Shown: positions 33,664 through 42,518, numbered from the stretch's first letter. The stretch is 49,501 nucleotides of DNA from Prevotellaceae bacterium (GCA_015257125.1 JABZKU010000016.1:1-49501); one strand, 5' to 3'. Made by a program: numbers and translations. Notes: generated by a model not told the origin, from the sequence alone.

Positions 33664-34641
33664 ATGCCCCACACCATCGCCCTCATCCTCGCCGGCGGCA
33701 CCGGAAGCCGCTTCGGCAGTGCGCGCCCCAAGCAGTTCACGCTTGTGGCAGGCCGCACCGTGCTTGAGCACAGCATCGCGGCTTTTGAGCAAAGTGAGGA
33801 AATCGACGAGATCGGCATCGTCGTACACCCCAAGCATCTCGACGAAGTGCGCGACCTGTTGCGGCAACAGCCCCACCCGAAAGTGACGCAAGTGGTGGCC
33901 GGCGGCAAAGAGCGCCAAGACTCCACCCTCAACGGCCTGCGCGCCTTTCTTCGCGAAGACGGAACGCTGAAAAATCCTGCGGAGAGAGAGGAAAAGTGCA
34001 CAACTTCGCCGCCAAACAGCGCGGTTTGTGCACCCGCCGGCCTGTCCTCGGGAAAAAGCCCACAAGCCACGGAAAAAAGTCCCCTACTTTTCGCGGAAAA
34101 CAGTGAACTTTCTGCCGAAACTCCACAACTTTTCGTAGACAATCCACAAAGTGCCACGGCAAACGGAGAGCATTCCACCGACAACTCACTACTTTCTGTA
34201 GATAGCCCACAATTTTCGACGGATAATCACCCCGCCGTGCGCATACTCATCCACGATGCCGTGCGCCCCGGTGTGAGTGGTTCGCTCATCGGCCGCGTGT
34301 GCGCCGCGCTACGCAGCCACGCCGTGGCCAATGTAGTGCTGCCCGTTGTCGATACTCTCATCGAAGTTGACGCCGACGGCCGAATGCGCCACGTGCCCGA
34401 CCGCGCTTTGCTGCGCAGAGTCCAGACCCCGCAAGGTTTCCACGCGCCGGTGCTCTTCGAAGCCTACCGCCGTGCGCTGGCCGACCCCAACTTTCGCGCC
34501 ACCGACGACTGCAGCGTGGTGTTCCGCTACTGCCCCGAAATCGACATCGCCCTCGTGCCCGGCGAAGAGCGCAACCTCAAACTCACCTATCCCGAAGACC
34601 TCACCGTCCTCGCTCACTACCTCACGCAACCTCTCCCATGA
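33664..34641 (+). CDS. ispD: 2-C-methyl-D-erythritol 4-phosphate cytidylyltransferase with repeat insertion
   Basis: Third enzyme of the MEP isoprenoid pathway, joining MEP and CTP to CDP-ME. The 325-residue protein holds all IspD motifs: ILAGGTGSRFGSARPKQF (P-loop and Lys), VAGGKERQDSTLNGLRAF, ILIHDAVRPGVS, RVQTPQGFHAP and TDDCSVVF. Between RAFLREDGTLK (residue 103) and RILIHDAVR (from 194) lies an 89-residue insertion rich in Ser, Asn, Pro and Thr. Without it the protein would be about 236 residues, the normal size. Nine perfect heptads (126-188) make up most of the insertion. Its site is a surface loop in known structures, so activity may survive. The ATG at 33664 is chosen. The stop overlaps the next start by 4 bases. 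Confidence 0.93.
   Translation: MPHTIALILAGGTGSRFGSARPKQFTLVAGRTVLEHSIAAFEQSEEIDEIGIVVHPKHLDEVRDLLRQQPHPKVTQVVAGGKERQDSTLNGLRAFLREDGTLKNPAEREEKCTTSPPNSAVCAPAGLSSGKSPQATEKSPLLFAENSELSAETPQLFVDNPQSATANGEHSTDNSLLSVDSPQFSTDNHPAVRILIHDAVRPGVSGSLIGRVCAALRSHAVANVVLPVVDTLIEVDADGRMRHVPDRALLRRVQTPQGFHAPVLFEAYRRALADPNFRATDDCSVVFRYCPEIDIALVPGEERNLKLTYPEDLTVLAHYLTQPLP
34039..34227 (+). repeat. 21-bp tandem repeat inside ispD, nine units
   Basis: Nine consecutive 21-base units encode heptads such as PLLFAEN, SELSAET, PQLFVDN, GEHSTDN, SLLSVDS and PQFSTDN. Clear DNA matches to the intergenic consensus include CCACAACTTTTCGTAGACAA(T). The block keeps the reading frame because 21 is a multiple of three. Confidence 0.85.
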
Positions 34642-36146
34642 ATCTCACTCCGCTCGTCCGCACCTTCTTCGCCCGTCGCGTGGCCGCCATCGACAGTTAC
34701 GCCGATCACGCCGAACAACTCCAACGCGCCGTCCTCACTCGGCTGGTGCGCAGTGCCGCCCGCACGGCTTGGGGCGAACGCCACGGCTATGACCGTCTGC
34801 GCTGCTACGAAGATTTTGCCGCACGCGTGCCCCTCACGGACTACGAGGCGCTGAAAGGCGACATCGACCGCATGCGCCGCGGCGAACGCGACATCCTTTG
34901 GCCCGGTCGCGTGCGTTGGTATGCCAAATCTTCGGGCACGACGAACGACAAGAGCAAGTTCATCCCCGTGAGCGACCGCGGTTTGCAGCACCTCCACTAC
35001 GCCGGCGGCCGCGACTCCGTGGCCCTCTATCTGCGCAACCGCCCCGACAGCCGATTGTTCACCGGCCGCTCGCTCATTCTCGGCGGCAGTCACCAGCCCA
35101 ACTACGACTCTCCCTCCTCGCGCGTGGGTGATTTGAGCGCGATTCTCAACGAAAACGCCTCGCCCTTCGTGCGTCTCTTCCGCGTGCCCTCGAAGACGAC
35201 GGCCTTGCTCGAAGATTTCGACCACAAACGCGAACTCATCGCCGAAGAAACCTTCAACAAAAACGTGACTTCCATCGCAGGCGTGCCCTCGTGGATGATG
35301 GCTGTGCTGATGAAAGTGCTCGAACGCAGCGGCGCAAAGACCATCGATGAGGTGTGGCCCAACCTCGAAGTGTTCTTCCACGGCGGAGTGGCCTTCACCC
35401 CCTATCGCGAACAGTATCATCGCCTCATCCCTTCGGCGCGCATGAGCTACATGGAAACCTACAATGCCTCAGAGGGTTTCTTCGGACTCCAAACCGATCC
35501 GGGCGATCGCGCCATGACGCTCATGCTCGACTACGATGTGTTCTACGAATTCATCCCCCTCGAAGAAGTGGGCACGGCACATCCCACCGTTCTCCCGCTG
35601 TGGGAGGTGGAAGCCGGCCGCCACTACGCACTGGTCATCAGCACTTCGTGCGGATTGTGGCGCTACCAAATCGGCGACACGGTGCGTTTCACCCAGACCT
35701 TCCCCCACAAGTTTGTGATCAGCGGCCGCACCAAGAGTTTTATCAACGCTTTCGGCGAAGAGCTCATGGTGGACAATGCCGAGCAAGGACTGAAAGCGGC
35801 CTGCCAAGCCACGGGTGCCGAGGTGCGCGAGTACACCGCCGCACCGGTATTCATGGACGCGGCGGGCAAATGCCGCCACCAGTGGCTCATCGAGTTCACG
35901 AAAGCGCCGGCCGACCTCAACCTTTTCGCCCACTCGCTCGACGAAGCGCTGCGCGCCATCAACTCGGACTACGATGCCAAGCGCTATAAGGACATCACGC
36001 TCCAGGAACTCGAAATCATCGTGGCGCGTCCCGCGCTTTTCGACGACTGGTTGCGCAGTCGCGGCAAGCTCGGCGGACAACACAAGGTGCCGCGCCTTTC
36101 GAACCACCGCGATCTCATCGAAGAGATCTTGGCGATGAACGTCTAA
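34638..36146 (+). CDS. GH3-family (auxin-responsive promoter type) adenylating enzyme
   Basis: This 502-residue protein has the acyl-adenylate-forming fold of plant GH3 acyl-acid amido synthetases. The ATP-binding loop is KSSGTTNDKSKFIPVS, followed by MSYMETYNASEGFFGLQ, YEFIPLEEVG, GLWRYQIGDTVRFT and SFINAFGEELMVDNAEQGL near the C-terminal domain. Bacterial homologues are widespread in Bacteroidota but their substrates are unknown to me. The start codon overlaps the ispD stop (ATGA), so translation is probably coupled. No membrane segment is seen. Confidence 0.9.
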   Translation: MNLTPLVRTFFARRVAAIDSYADHAEQLQRAVLTRLVRSAARTAWGERHGYDRLRCYEDFAARVPLTDYEALKGDIDRMRRGERDILWPGRVRWYAKSSGTTNDKSKFIPVSDRGLQHLHYAGGRDSVALYLRNRPDSRLFTGRSLILGGSHQPNYDSPSSRVGDLSAILNENASPFVRLFRVPSKTTALLEDFDHKRELIAEETFNKNVTSIAGVPSWMMAVLMKVLERSGAKTIDEVWPNLEVFFHGGVAFTPYREQYHRLIPSARMSYMETYNASEGFFGLQTDPGDRAMTLMLDYDVFYEFIPLEEVGTAHPTVLPLWEVEAGRHYALVISTSCGLWRYQIGDTVRFTQTFPHKFVISGRTKSFINAFGEELMVDNAEQGLKAACQATGAEVREYTAAPVFMDAAGKCRHQWLIEFTKAPADLNLFAHSLDEALRAINSDYDAKRYKDITLQELEIIVARPALFDDWLRSRGKLGGQHKVPRLSNHRDLIEEILAMNV

Positions 36147-36200
36147 TTCCCTCATACCGCACCACTCCCTTCGGGATTTCACCCCAAAAACTCCCCCGCT

Positions 36201-38132
36201 TTGAAAAAACTTCCCCTCCTCCTCGCCATTCTCCTCGGCCTCTTGGCTTTTTGGACGGGCTGCGCCAACCAAGGCAGCGGCCCCGACGGCGGTCCCTACG
36301 ACGAGACCCCACCGCACATCGTGCACATGAGCGCGCCGGAAAAGGTGGGACGCGGCAAAAAAGTGAAGTTCAGCCTCACTTTCAACGAACTCATCAAGGT
36401 AGACAACCCGTCTGAGAAAATCATTGTCTCGCCGCCGCAAATCGAACAGCCTGAGATCAAAGTGGCAGGGCGCAAAATCACGGTCGAACTCCTCGACTCG
36501 ATGATTCCCAACACGACCTACACGGTCGATTTCTCCGACGCCATCACCGACAACAACGAAGGCAATCCGATGGGGCAGTACACTTATATCTTCTCCACGG
36601 GTGCCACGACCGACACCATGCAGATGTCCGGCCGCATTCTCAACGCCGAAGACCTCGAACCGGTGAAGGGCATTTTGGTCGGTCTGCACTTCGATGCGTC
36701 GGACTCCGCCTTCACGGGCAAACCCTTCGACCGCGTGGCGCGCACCGACGCCTCCGGCTATTTTTCCATCAAGGGGGTGAACGCCCAACGCAACTATCGC
36801 ATCTACGCGCTGCAAGATGCCGATGGAGATTTCCGCTATTCGCAACCCACCGAGGCCATCGGTTGGCTCAACTCGCCGCTCACGGCTTCGTCGAGCCCGG
36901 CGGTGCGCTACGACACGGCGTGGGTCGACAGCACACGCTACGACTCGATCCGCACCATCCACTACACGCGCTTCATGCCCGACGATCTTGTGGTGCGCGC
37001 CTTCAAGGTCGACTACCGCCCCCGCCACTTTCTGAAGTACCTCCGCGACGTGCCCGAATGGTTCACGCTCTATTTCACCGGCCCCTCGCCCCGTCGGCCG
37101 AAACTGCGCGGCTTGAACTTCAATGCCGACCGCAGTCTGTTCACCGTGGCCAACCGCGGCAACGACACGCTCACCTATTGGCTGACGGACACCACGCTTT
37201 TGCATCTCGACACGCTGCGTTTGGCTTGCACCTACGATGATTGGGACGACTCGCTCAAGGTGGCGCGCGCCAAAACCGACACCCTAGAGCTCGTGCCCAA
37301 GACGACTTTCGCCAAACGCCTCGCAACGAAACAGAAAGAACTGGCCAAGTGGGAGAAACAGCGCGAACGCCGCCACAAACGTGGGGACTTCAGCGACGAA
37401 AAGCCTCAAGAAGAATTTCTCGAGATCAAGACTTCGCCGAGCAGTCCGCTCACTCCCGACCGCAACGTGACGCTTACTTTCCCACAACCGCTGGCGCAAC
37501 TACGCGCCGACGGGATTCATCTTCAACTGCGGGTCGATACGCTGTGGCACGACGCACCTTTTGCCCTCGACAGCGTGCCGGGTAATCCGCTGGCCGCCGT
37601 GTTGCGCGCAGAGTGGCGACCTTCGCAACGCTACAAGTTTGTGATCGACTCGGCGGCCGTGCGTTCCATCTACGGCATGACGAACAAGCGCACGGAACGT
37701 AACTACGAAATCGCGAAACTCGAAGACTTCGGCACCCTTTTCGTCAGTCTTCGCCACGCCGACACCACGGCTGTGGTGCAACTCCTCAACACCTCCGGCA
37801 ATGTGGAGCGCCAAGTGAACATTCGCGACGGCCGCGCCGAATTTTACTACGTGCGTCCGGGCAATTACTACTTGCGTTGCTATTTAGACCGCAACCGCGA
37901 CGGCAAATGGACCACCGGCGACTGGACAACACACACCGAACCGGAAGCCATGTTCTACTCTCCGAAACTCCTTGAGGTGAAAGCCAACTGGGATCTCAAC
38001 GAAGATTGGGATTTGACGGCACTTCCGCTCGACAAACAGAAGCCGGAAAAACTCATCAAGCAGAAAGATTCGAAAAGCGTGGTCAATATGCGCCAACGCA
38101 ACCTCGAACGCTTGCGCAAACGCGGAGAATAA
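36201..38132 (+). CDS. Lipoprotein with N-terminal Ig-like (Big_5) domain
   Basis: This 643-residue lipoprotein starts with TTG. The signal sequence MKKLPLLLAILLGLLAFWTG ends at lipobox Cys 21, and the next ATG falls after it, so the TTG start is needed. The N-terminal segment DETPPHIVHMSAPEKV and FSLTFNELIKVDNPSEKIIV SPP, then NTTYTVDFSDAITDNNEGN, marks a Big_5 (SbsA Ig-like) domain. A carboxypeptidase-regulatory-like domain follows (QMSGRILNAEDLEPVKGILV). The rest, to a Lys/Arg-rich end, has no catalytic motif I recognise. It is a Bacteroidota-specific family of unknown function, probably in the envelope. It lies 54 bases after the GH3 gene and ends before a strong hairpin. Confidence 0.85.
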   Translation: MKKLPLLLAILLGLLAFWTGCANQGSGPDGGPYDETPPHIVHMSAPEKVGRGKKVKFSLTFNELIKVDNPSEKIIVSPPQIEQPEIKVAGRKITVELLDSMIPNTTYTVDFSDAITDNNEGNPMGQYTYIFSTGATTDTMQMSGRILNAEDLEPVKGILVGLHFDASDSAFTGKPFDRVARTDASGYFSIKGVNAQRNYRIYALQDADGDFRYSQPTEAIGWLNSPLTASSSPAVRYDTAWVDSTRYDSIRTIHYTRFMPDDLVVRAFKVDYRPRHFLKYLRDVPEWFTLYFTGPSPRRPKLRGLNFNADRSLFTVANRGNDTLTYWLTDTTLLHLDTLRLACTYDDWDDSLKVARAKTDTLELVPKTTFAKRLATKQKELAKWEKQRERRHKRGDFSDEKPQEEFLEIKTSPSSPLTPDRNVTLTFPQPLAQLRADGIHLQLRVDTLWHDAPFALDSVPGNPLAAVLRAEWRPSQRYKFVIDSAAVRSIYGMTNKRTERNYEIAKLEDFGTLFVSLRHADTTAVVQLLNTSGNVERQVNIRDGRAEFYYVRPGNYYLRCYLDRNRDGKWTTGDWTTHTEPEAMFYSPKLLEVKANWDLNEDWDLTALPLDKQKPEKLIKQKDSKSVVNMRQRNLERLRKRGE

Positions 38133-38148
38133 CCGCCACAACTCGACA

Positions 38149-38192
38149 GCGCGCGAAAACAATGGCTCGCCCACGCCGATGTTTTCGCGCGC
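38149..38192 (+). terminator. Terminator after the Ig-like lipoprotein gene
   Basis: A perfect 13-bp stem GCGCGCGAAAACA (38149-38161) with TGTTTTCGCGCGC (38180-38192) and an 18-base loop lies 17 bases after the stop. The following ACTGTCTTTTC has a modest T run. Confidence 0.65.
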
Positions 38193-38258
38193 ACTGTCTT
38201 TTCGGCCGTGCGATTTCTCGACCCACCTCCCCATTTTTCAACCCCACACTCCAACTTT

Positions 38259-39533
38259 ATGCTCCGACTCGTCATCGACGACAAAATACCCTTCATCCGC
38301 GAAGCCGCAGCGCGCCTCGGCGAGTGCGTTTTCCTCCCCGGTGCCGCCATAACAGCCGACGATGTGCGCGAAGCCGACGTGCTCATCACGCGAACCCGCA
38401 CCCAAGTGAACCGCGCCCTGCTCGAAGGCAGCAAAGTGCAACTGGTTGTCACCGCCACCATCGGACATGACCACATCGACAAGGCTTATCTTGCCGAAAA
38501 GGGCATTGCTTGGCACAACTGTCCGGGCTGTAATGCGCGCAGCGTGGCGCAATATGTGCGCAACAGCCTGTGGATTGCCTCCGCCGAGGGGAGTTTTGCC
38601 GAAGGGGAGAGTAGTTCCTGCACAACCGGGGGTACTCTTGCCACAAACGGGGGGACTCTTGCCGAAAACATGGGTGCTCTTGGCGAAAACATGGGTACTC
38701 TTGGCGCAGGGAAAAGTAGTTTTGGCGCGAACCGCCCCACGACCGATAAAAACTTGGGCAACTTACCCCATTCTACGACACATAATGTTGCGCACTCAAA
38801 AGCTTTCGATCCGACGAGCGCACCGTTCTGCGCCACGCTCAGGGGGTTGACCGTCGGCATCGTAGGTGTCGGACACGTCGGGACAGCTGTTGCCGAAATC
38901 TTGGCCGCCGAGGGCTGCCGCGTGTTGCGTTGCGATCCGCCGAAGGGCGAACCTCACACGCTTGCCGACTTGGCACGCGAAGCCGACGTCATCAGTTTGC
39001 ACACGCCGCTCACCTTTGAGGGCGAACACGCCACGTTCCACTTGGCCGACCGCGCCTTTTTCGAAAGTCTGCAGCGCTGTCGCGTCTTCATCAACGCCGC
39101 ACGCGGCGAATGTACCGACACTGCGGCCGTGGAATGGGCACTCTCGGAAGGAAAGATCCGTGCCGCAGTGATCGACACGTGGGAAAACGAACCGTACATC
39201 TCCACCTCGCTGCTGCGCGACGCACTGATTGCCACACCTCACGTGGCCGGTTACAGCGCCGACGGCAAGGCCAACGGCACGCGCATGAGCCTTGAAGCCG
39301 TTGCCCGCCACTTTGGGCTCGATGCCCACTTCGACATCCCCGCACCCGCCTTGCCCGCGGAGTTTTCCTACGGTGCACTGCCAATCGATCTCACCCATCG
39401 GCTACCCGAACGCGCCCTTGCGCAACTTCGCCTCTACAATCCGCTCACCGACACCGAACGACTGCGCGCCGCACCCGAAGATTTCGAACAACAACGCGGC
39501 AATTACCCCCTGCGCCGCGAGGAAATCCGTTAA
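38259..39533 (+). CDS. pdxB: Erythronate-4-phosphate dehydrogenase with repeat insertion
   Basis: Oxidises 4-phosphoerythronate in pyridoxal-phosphate synthesis. This 424-residue D-2-hydroxyacid dehydrogenase has MLRLVIDDKIPFIREAAARL, VVTATIGHDHIDKAYL, NCPGCNARSVAQYV, the NAD loop LTVGIVGVGHVGTAV, the catalytic Arg in NAARGE, and the acid-base His in TPHVAGYSADGK. PdxB is usually 350-380 residues. Residues 108-185 between the lid segment (NSLWIA) and the Rossmann domain hold an extra Gly/Ser/Thr-rich stretch, of which 110-158 are seven heptads. The insertion lies at a domain hinge. The start at 38259 is supported by the conserved N-terminus. It stands alone between a terminator and the ftsX promoter. 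Confidence 0.93.
   Translation: MLRLVIDDKIPFIREAAARLGECVFLPGAAITADDVREADVLITRTRTQVNRALLEGSKVQLVVTATIGHDHIDKAYLAEKGIAWHNCPGCNARSVAQYVRNSLWIASAEGSFAEGESSSCTTGGTLATNGGTLAENMGALGENMGTLGAGKSSFGANRPTTDKNLGNLPHSTTHNVAHSKAFDPTSAPFCATLRGLTVGIVGVGHVGTAVAEILAAEGCRVLRCDPPKGEPHTLADLAREADVISLHTPLTFEGEHATFHLADRAFFESLQRCRVFINAARGECTDTAAVEWALSEGKIRAAVIDTWENEPYISTSLLRDALIATPHVAGYSADGKANGTRMSLEAVARHFGLDAHFDIPAPALPAEFSYGALPIDLTHRLPERALAQLRLYNPLTDTERLRAAPEDFEQQRGNYPLRREEIR
38586..38732 (+). repeat. 21-bp tandem repeat inside pdxB, seven units
   Basis: Seven 21-base units encode EGSFAEG, ESSSCTT, GGTLATN, GGTLAEN, MGALGEN, MGTLGAG and KSSFGAN. The DNA resembles the reverse complement of the intergenic consensus, shifted towards G (GAAAACATGGGTACTCTTGG(C)). 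The reading frame is kept. Confidence 0.75.
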
Positions 39534-39571
39534 AAAAACAGCAAAGCGCTACAAAATACAATCTTCATCCG

Positions 39572-39579
39572 TATATTTG
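39572..39579 (+). promoter_or_regulatory. ftsX operon promoter -7 element
   Basis: TATATTTG matches TAnnTTTG and stands 66 nt before the ftsX ATG at 39646. The -33 position lacks a TTG. It would drive the ftsX to lolE-type permease run of genes. Confidence 0.45.
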
Positions 39580-39645
39580 CAGCAATTTACCCTGATTATG
39601 CCCTCTTCTTAGGCAATAGGGTCATCTCAATCGCCAAATCGCCTC

Positions 39646-40515
39646 ATGAGAAAGAAAAAATCGCCCCGCGGCGGTCGCTTAGACTCCGTCACTGCTTGCA
39701 TCAGTACGACGATGGTGCTCATCCTTGTGGGCACCGTGCTCTTTTTTGCCGCCCTGGCCGACAACCTCAGCCGCTCGCTGCGCGAAAACTTCACCGTCGA
39801 AGTGCTCCTCAACGACAGCATCGACCAACAGCAGGCCTATCAGCTGCAAACGCTCTTGAAAAGCCAACCCTACACGCGCCAAGTGGTCTACACCTCGAAG
39901 GAAGAGGCCACACGCCAGCAAGTTGAAGCCTCAGGTCTGGACAATGACTTCTTAGGCAGCAGCCCCATCCCCGCATCGTTCGAGGTGCACCTGAAAGCCA
40001 ACTATGCCGACACCGATTCGCTGCAGCGCTACATGCCTCTCCTCAACAAAGACGCGCGAGTGAGCGATGTGATCTACCCCGGCGACTTGATGAAAGACGT
40101 CAATCGCAACATTCGCAAAGTAAGCATCATTCTGCTCATCGTCGCCGTCCTGCTTGGCTTCGTCAGCCTCGCCTTGATCAATAACACCCTGCGCATGAGC
40201 GTGGCCAAACGCCGAGATGCCATCCAAACGATGAAGCTCGTCGGCGCAAAATGGAGTTTAATCCGCCGCCCCTTCTTGACGCAAGCCTTCTACATCGGCC
40301 TCATCTCGTCGATCGTGGCCGACCTTACCCTCTGGGGCGCCATGCTCGGACTGCGCAGTTGGGACGAAGACGTTTCGATGCTCGTCACCCCGACCGTAAT
40401 GGTGCTCACCCTCATCGGCGTGCCCGCAGTGGGCATCAGCCTCACCGTGATCAGCGCTTATTTCTCGGTCAATCGTCACATCGGCATGCGCCGCGACGAT
40501 GCCCTTTTCTATTGA
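39646..40515 (+). CDS. ftsX: Cell-division ABC transporter permease FtsX
   Basis: This 289-residue membrane protein pairs with FtsE to control peptidoglycan hydrolases at the division site. It has an N-terminal TM (TACISTTMVLILVGTVLFFA), a large periplasmic domain (about 40-165) and three C-terminal TMs. The conserved cytoplasmic element LINNTLRMSVAKRRDAIQTM KLVGA follows the second TM, as in FtsX. The ATP-binding partner FtsE is not in this window. It begins the conserved gene string with DUF3098, uppP, truB and queA. Confidence 0.94.
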   Translation: MRKKKSPRGGRLDSVTACISTTMVLILVGTVLFFAALADNLSRSLRENFTVEVLLNDSIDQQQAYQLQTLLKSQPYTRQVVYTSKEEATRQQVEASGLDNDFLGSSPIPASFEVHLKANYADTDSLQRYMPLLNKDARVSDVIYPGDLMKDVNRNIRKVSIILLIVAVLLGFVSLALINNTLRMSVAKRRDAIQTMKLVGAKWSLIRRPFLTQAFYIGLISSIVADLTLWGAMLGLRSWDEDVSMLVTPTVMVLTLIGVPAVGISLTVISAYFSVNRHIGMRRDDALFY

Positions 40516-40543
40516 TTTCCTCATTCACACACTCGCTTTTGTC

Positions 40544-40846
40544 ATGCAACACAAATCGCTTTTTGCCTTTACGCGCATCAATTTCCTGCTTCTCGGCATT
40601 GCGCTCGTCACCATCTTCATCGGTTTCATTCTGATGAGCGGTTCCGGCAGCACCGACACGGAGTTTAACCCCGAAATCTTCAACACGCGTCGCACAGTAG
40701 TGGCGCCGATGGTCTGCTTCGTGGGCTATCTATTCGTGATTGTGGCCATCCTCTATCGTCCGAAAAAGGACAACAGCACCGCTTTCGACCCAACAAGCGA
40801 TGACCAACCCGAAGCCTTGAAATCACAATCCACCACTGCTGAATGA
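40544..40846 (+). CDS. DUF3098 small membrane protein
   Basis: This 100-residue protein has two TM segments (INFLLLGIALVTIFIGFILM and TVVAPMVCFVGYLFVIVAIL) and a charged C-terminal tail. It begins MQHKSLFAFTRINFLLLG, matching the DUF3098 family, found almost always between ftsX and uppP in Bacteroidota. The ATG at 40544 is preferred over 40499, which overlaps ftsX and adds 15 residues. Its stop overlaps the uppP start by 4 bases. Context suggests a role in division or wall synthesis, unproven. Confidence 0.88.
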   Translation: MQHKSLFAFTRINFLLLGIALVTIFIGFILMSGSGSTDTEFNPEIFNTRRTVVAPMVCFVGYLFVIVAILYRPKKDNSTAFDPTSDDQPEALKSQSTTAE

Positions 40847-41802
40847 CCACCCTCCAAGCCCTCATCATTGCCATCGTAGAAGGCCTCACAGAGTTCCTTC
40901 CTGTCAGTTCAACCGGGCACATGATGATTGCCGAAGGCCTGCTTGGCGTCGAAATGACAGACTTTGTCAAGGCTTTCACGGTCATCATCCAGTTCGGCGC
41001 CATCCTTTCGGTCGTGGCGCTCTATTGGCGTCGATTTTTCAACCCGCCCACCGATCGTGAAGGTGGCAGCTGGTGGAGCCGCATTTGGCCTTTCTATCTG
41101 AAACTCGTAGTCGGTGTACTGCCCGCCGTGGTGGTCGGCGTGACCCTCAAGAAGATCATCGACCAAAACCTCGAAAGCGTGCAAATGGTGGCCGTGATGC
41201 TCGTTGTGGGCGGTGTGTTTATGCTCTTTTGCGACCGCCTTTTCAACCACACCTCCGACGAAACGCCCCTCACCTACCGCCGCGCCTTCGTCATCGGACT
41301 CTATCAGTGCATCGCCGCGCTGCTTCCCGGCACTTCCCGCTCCATGGCCACCATCGTCGGCGGCATGCAGCAGCGCCTCAGCCGCAAGCACGCCGCCGAA
41401 TTCTCCTTCTTCCTGGCCGTGCCCACCATGTTCGGCGCCACGCTCAAGGAGATCTACGATTTGGTCAAGGACGGCGGCGCCGAAGTGCTCACTGCGGGCA
41501 ACAACCTCACCGTCTTGCTTTTGGGCAACGTCGTTGCCTTCGTCGTCGGCCTCGTGGCGGTGAAATACTTCATCCACTATATCACGCGCTACGGCTTCCG
41601 TGCCTTCGGATGGTACCGCATTGCCGTTGGGCTGCTCATCCTTTTGCTCCCCTTCTGCGGCGTTTCGCTCAAAACCGAACACGAACACGAGCAGGCTGCG
41701 ACGCAAACGGCGGCAAACTCCACAACCGGCGCGAAAAAGTCCACGGTTTTCACTGAAAAGTCCACCACTTTCGCGCAAAACTTCCCAACTTCTGCCTCAT
41801 GA
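40843..41802 (+). CDS. uppP: Undecaprenyl-diphosphatase with repeat-derived tail
   Basis: Dephosphorylates undecaprenyl diphosphate so that the lipid carrier is reused for wall and O-antigen synthesis. The 319-residue multi-pass protein has the BacA motifs IVEGLTEFLPVSSTGHMMI and LPGTSRSMATIVGG with the catalytic Glu, Ser, His and Arg. The membrane part ends near 280. The last 30 residues (290-319) are heptads AANSTTG, AKKSTVF, TEKSTTF and AQNFPTS, built from the 21-bp repeat, and are absent in normal UppP. The stop overlaps the truB start by 4 bases, so the repeat has grown right up to the gene boundary. Confidence 0.95.
   Translation: MTTLQALIIAIVEGLTEFLPVSSTGHMMIAEGLLGVEMTDFVKAFTVIIQFGAILSVVALYWRRFFNPPTDREGGSWWSRIWPFYLKLVVGVLPAVVVGVTLKKIIDQNLESVQMVAVMLVVGGVFMLFCDRLFNHTSDETPLTYRRAFVIGLYQCIAALLPGTSRSMATIVGGMQQRLSRKHAAEFSFFLAVPTMFGATLKEIYDLVKDGGAEVLTAGNNLTVLLLGNVVAFVVGLVAVKYFIHYITRYGFRAFGWYRIAVGLLILLLPFCGVSLKTEHEHEQAATQTAANSTTGAKKSTVFTEKSTTFAQNFPTSAS
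41710..41799 (+). repeat. 21-bp repeat at the 3' end of uppP
   Basis: GCGAAAAAGTCCACGGTTTT(C), ACTGAAAAGTCCACCACTTT(C) and GCGCAAAACTTCCCAACTTC(T) follow one another without gaps. They match the intergenic consensus in the plus orientation and encode the last residues of UppP. Confidence 0.85.
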
Positions 41803-42518
41803 ATTTCCTGTCCGGACAAATCCTTGCCTTCGACAAACCGCTTGGCCTCACTTCTTTTCAACTGGTGGCCAAAGTACGGTGGTTATTGACGCAAGCCATG
41901 GGCGGAACGAAACTCAAAGTCGGCCATGCAGGCACACTTGATCCGCTCGCCAGCGGAGTAATGATCGTTTGCACAGGCCGCGCCACGAAAAAGATCGACA
42001 CACTGCAAGCCGGCGTGAAAGAATACGTGGCCACTCTCCGTCTCGGTGCCACAACTCCGAGTTTCGACCTCGAACATCCCATCGATGCCACCTATCCCAC
42101 GAGCCATATCGACCGCGCGCTCGTAGAAACGACGCTAAAGCAGTTTATCGGCGACATCATGCAGGTGCCTCCTGCCTTCTCGGCCTGCAAAGTCGGCGGG
42201 CGCCGCGCCTACGAAATGGCGCGCAAAGGCGAAGAAGTGCCGCTGAAAGCCAAGTTGCTGCGCATTGATGAGATCGAATTGCTCGATGCCTCGCTCATCG
42301 GCGATGCACCCACCATCACCCTTCGCATCGTTTGCTCGAAAGGCACCTACATCCGTGCTTTGGCGCGCGACATCGGCCTCGCCCTCGGCAGCGGCGCGCA
42401 CCTCACCGCGCTCCGCCGCACGCAAGTGGGCGATGTGCGCGTGGAAGATTGTCATCGTCTCGACGATTTCGAACAATGGCTCGCGCAGCAAACGATCGAA
42501 ACCGAATTACCTCAATAA
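41799..42518 (+). CDS. truB: tRNA pseudouridine(55) synthase
   Basis: Makes pseudouridine 55 in the T-loop of tRNAs. The 239-residue protein carries FDKPLGLTSFQLVAKVR and the catalytic Asp loop KVGHAGTLDPLASGVMIVC. Further motifs are LRLGATTPSFDLEHP, QVPPAFSACKVGGRRAYEMA R and GTYIRALARDIG. Length is normal for the short bacterial form without a long PUA domain. Its ATG overlaps the uppP stop. Confidence 0.95.
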   Translation: MNFLSGQILAFDKPLGLTSFQLVAKVRWLLTQAMGGTKLKVGHAGTLDPLASGVMIVCTGRATKKIDTLQAGVKEYVATLRLGATTPSFDLEHPIDATYPTSHIDRALVETTLKQFIGDIMQVPPAFSACKVGGRRAYEMARKGEEVPLKAKLLRIDEIELLDASLIGDAPTITLRIVCSKGTYIRALARDIGLALGSGAHLTALRRTQVGDVRVEDCHRLDDFEQWLAQQTIETELPQ

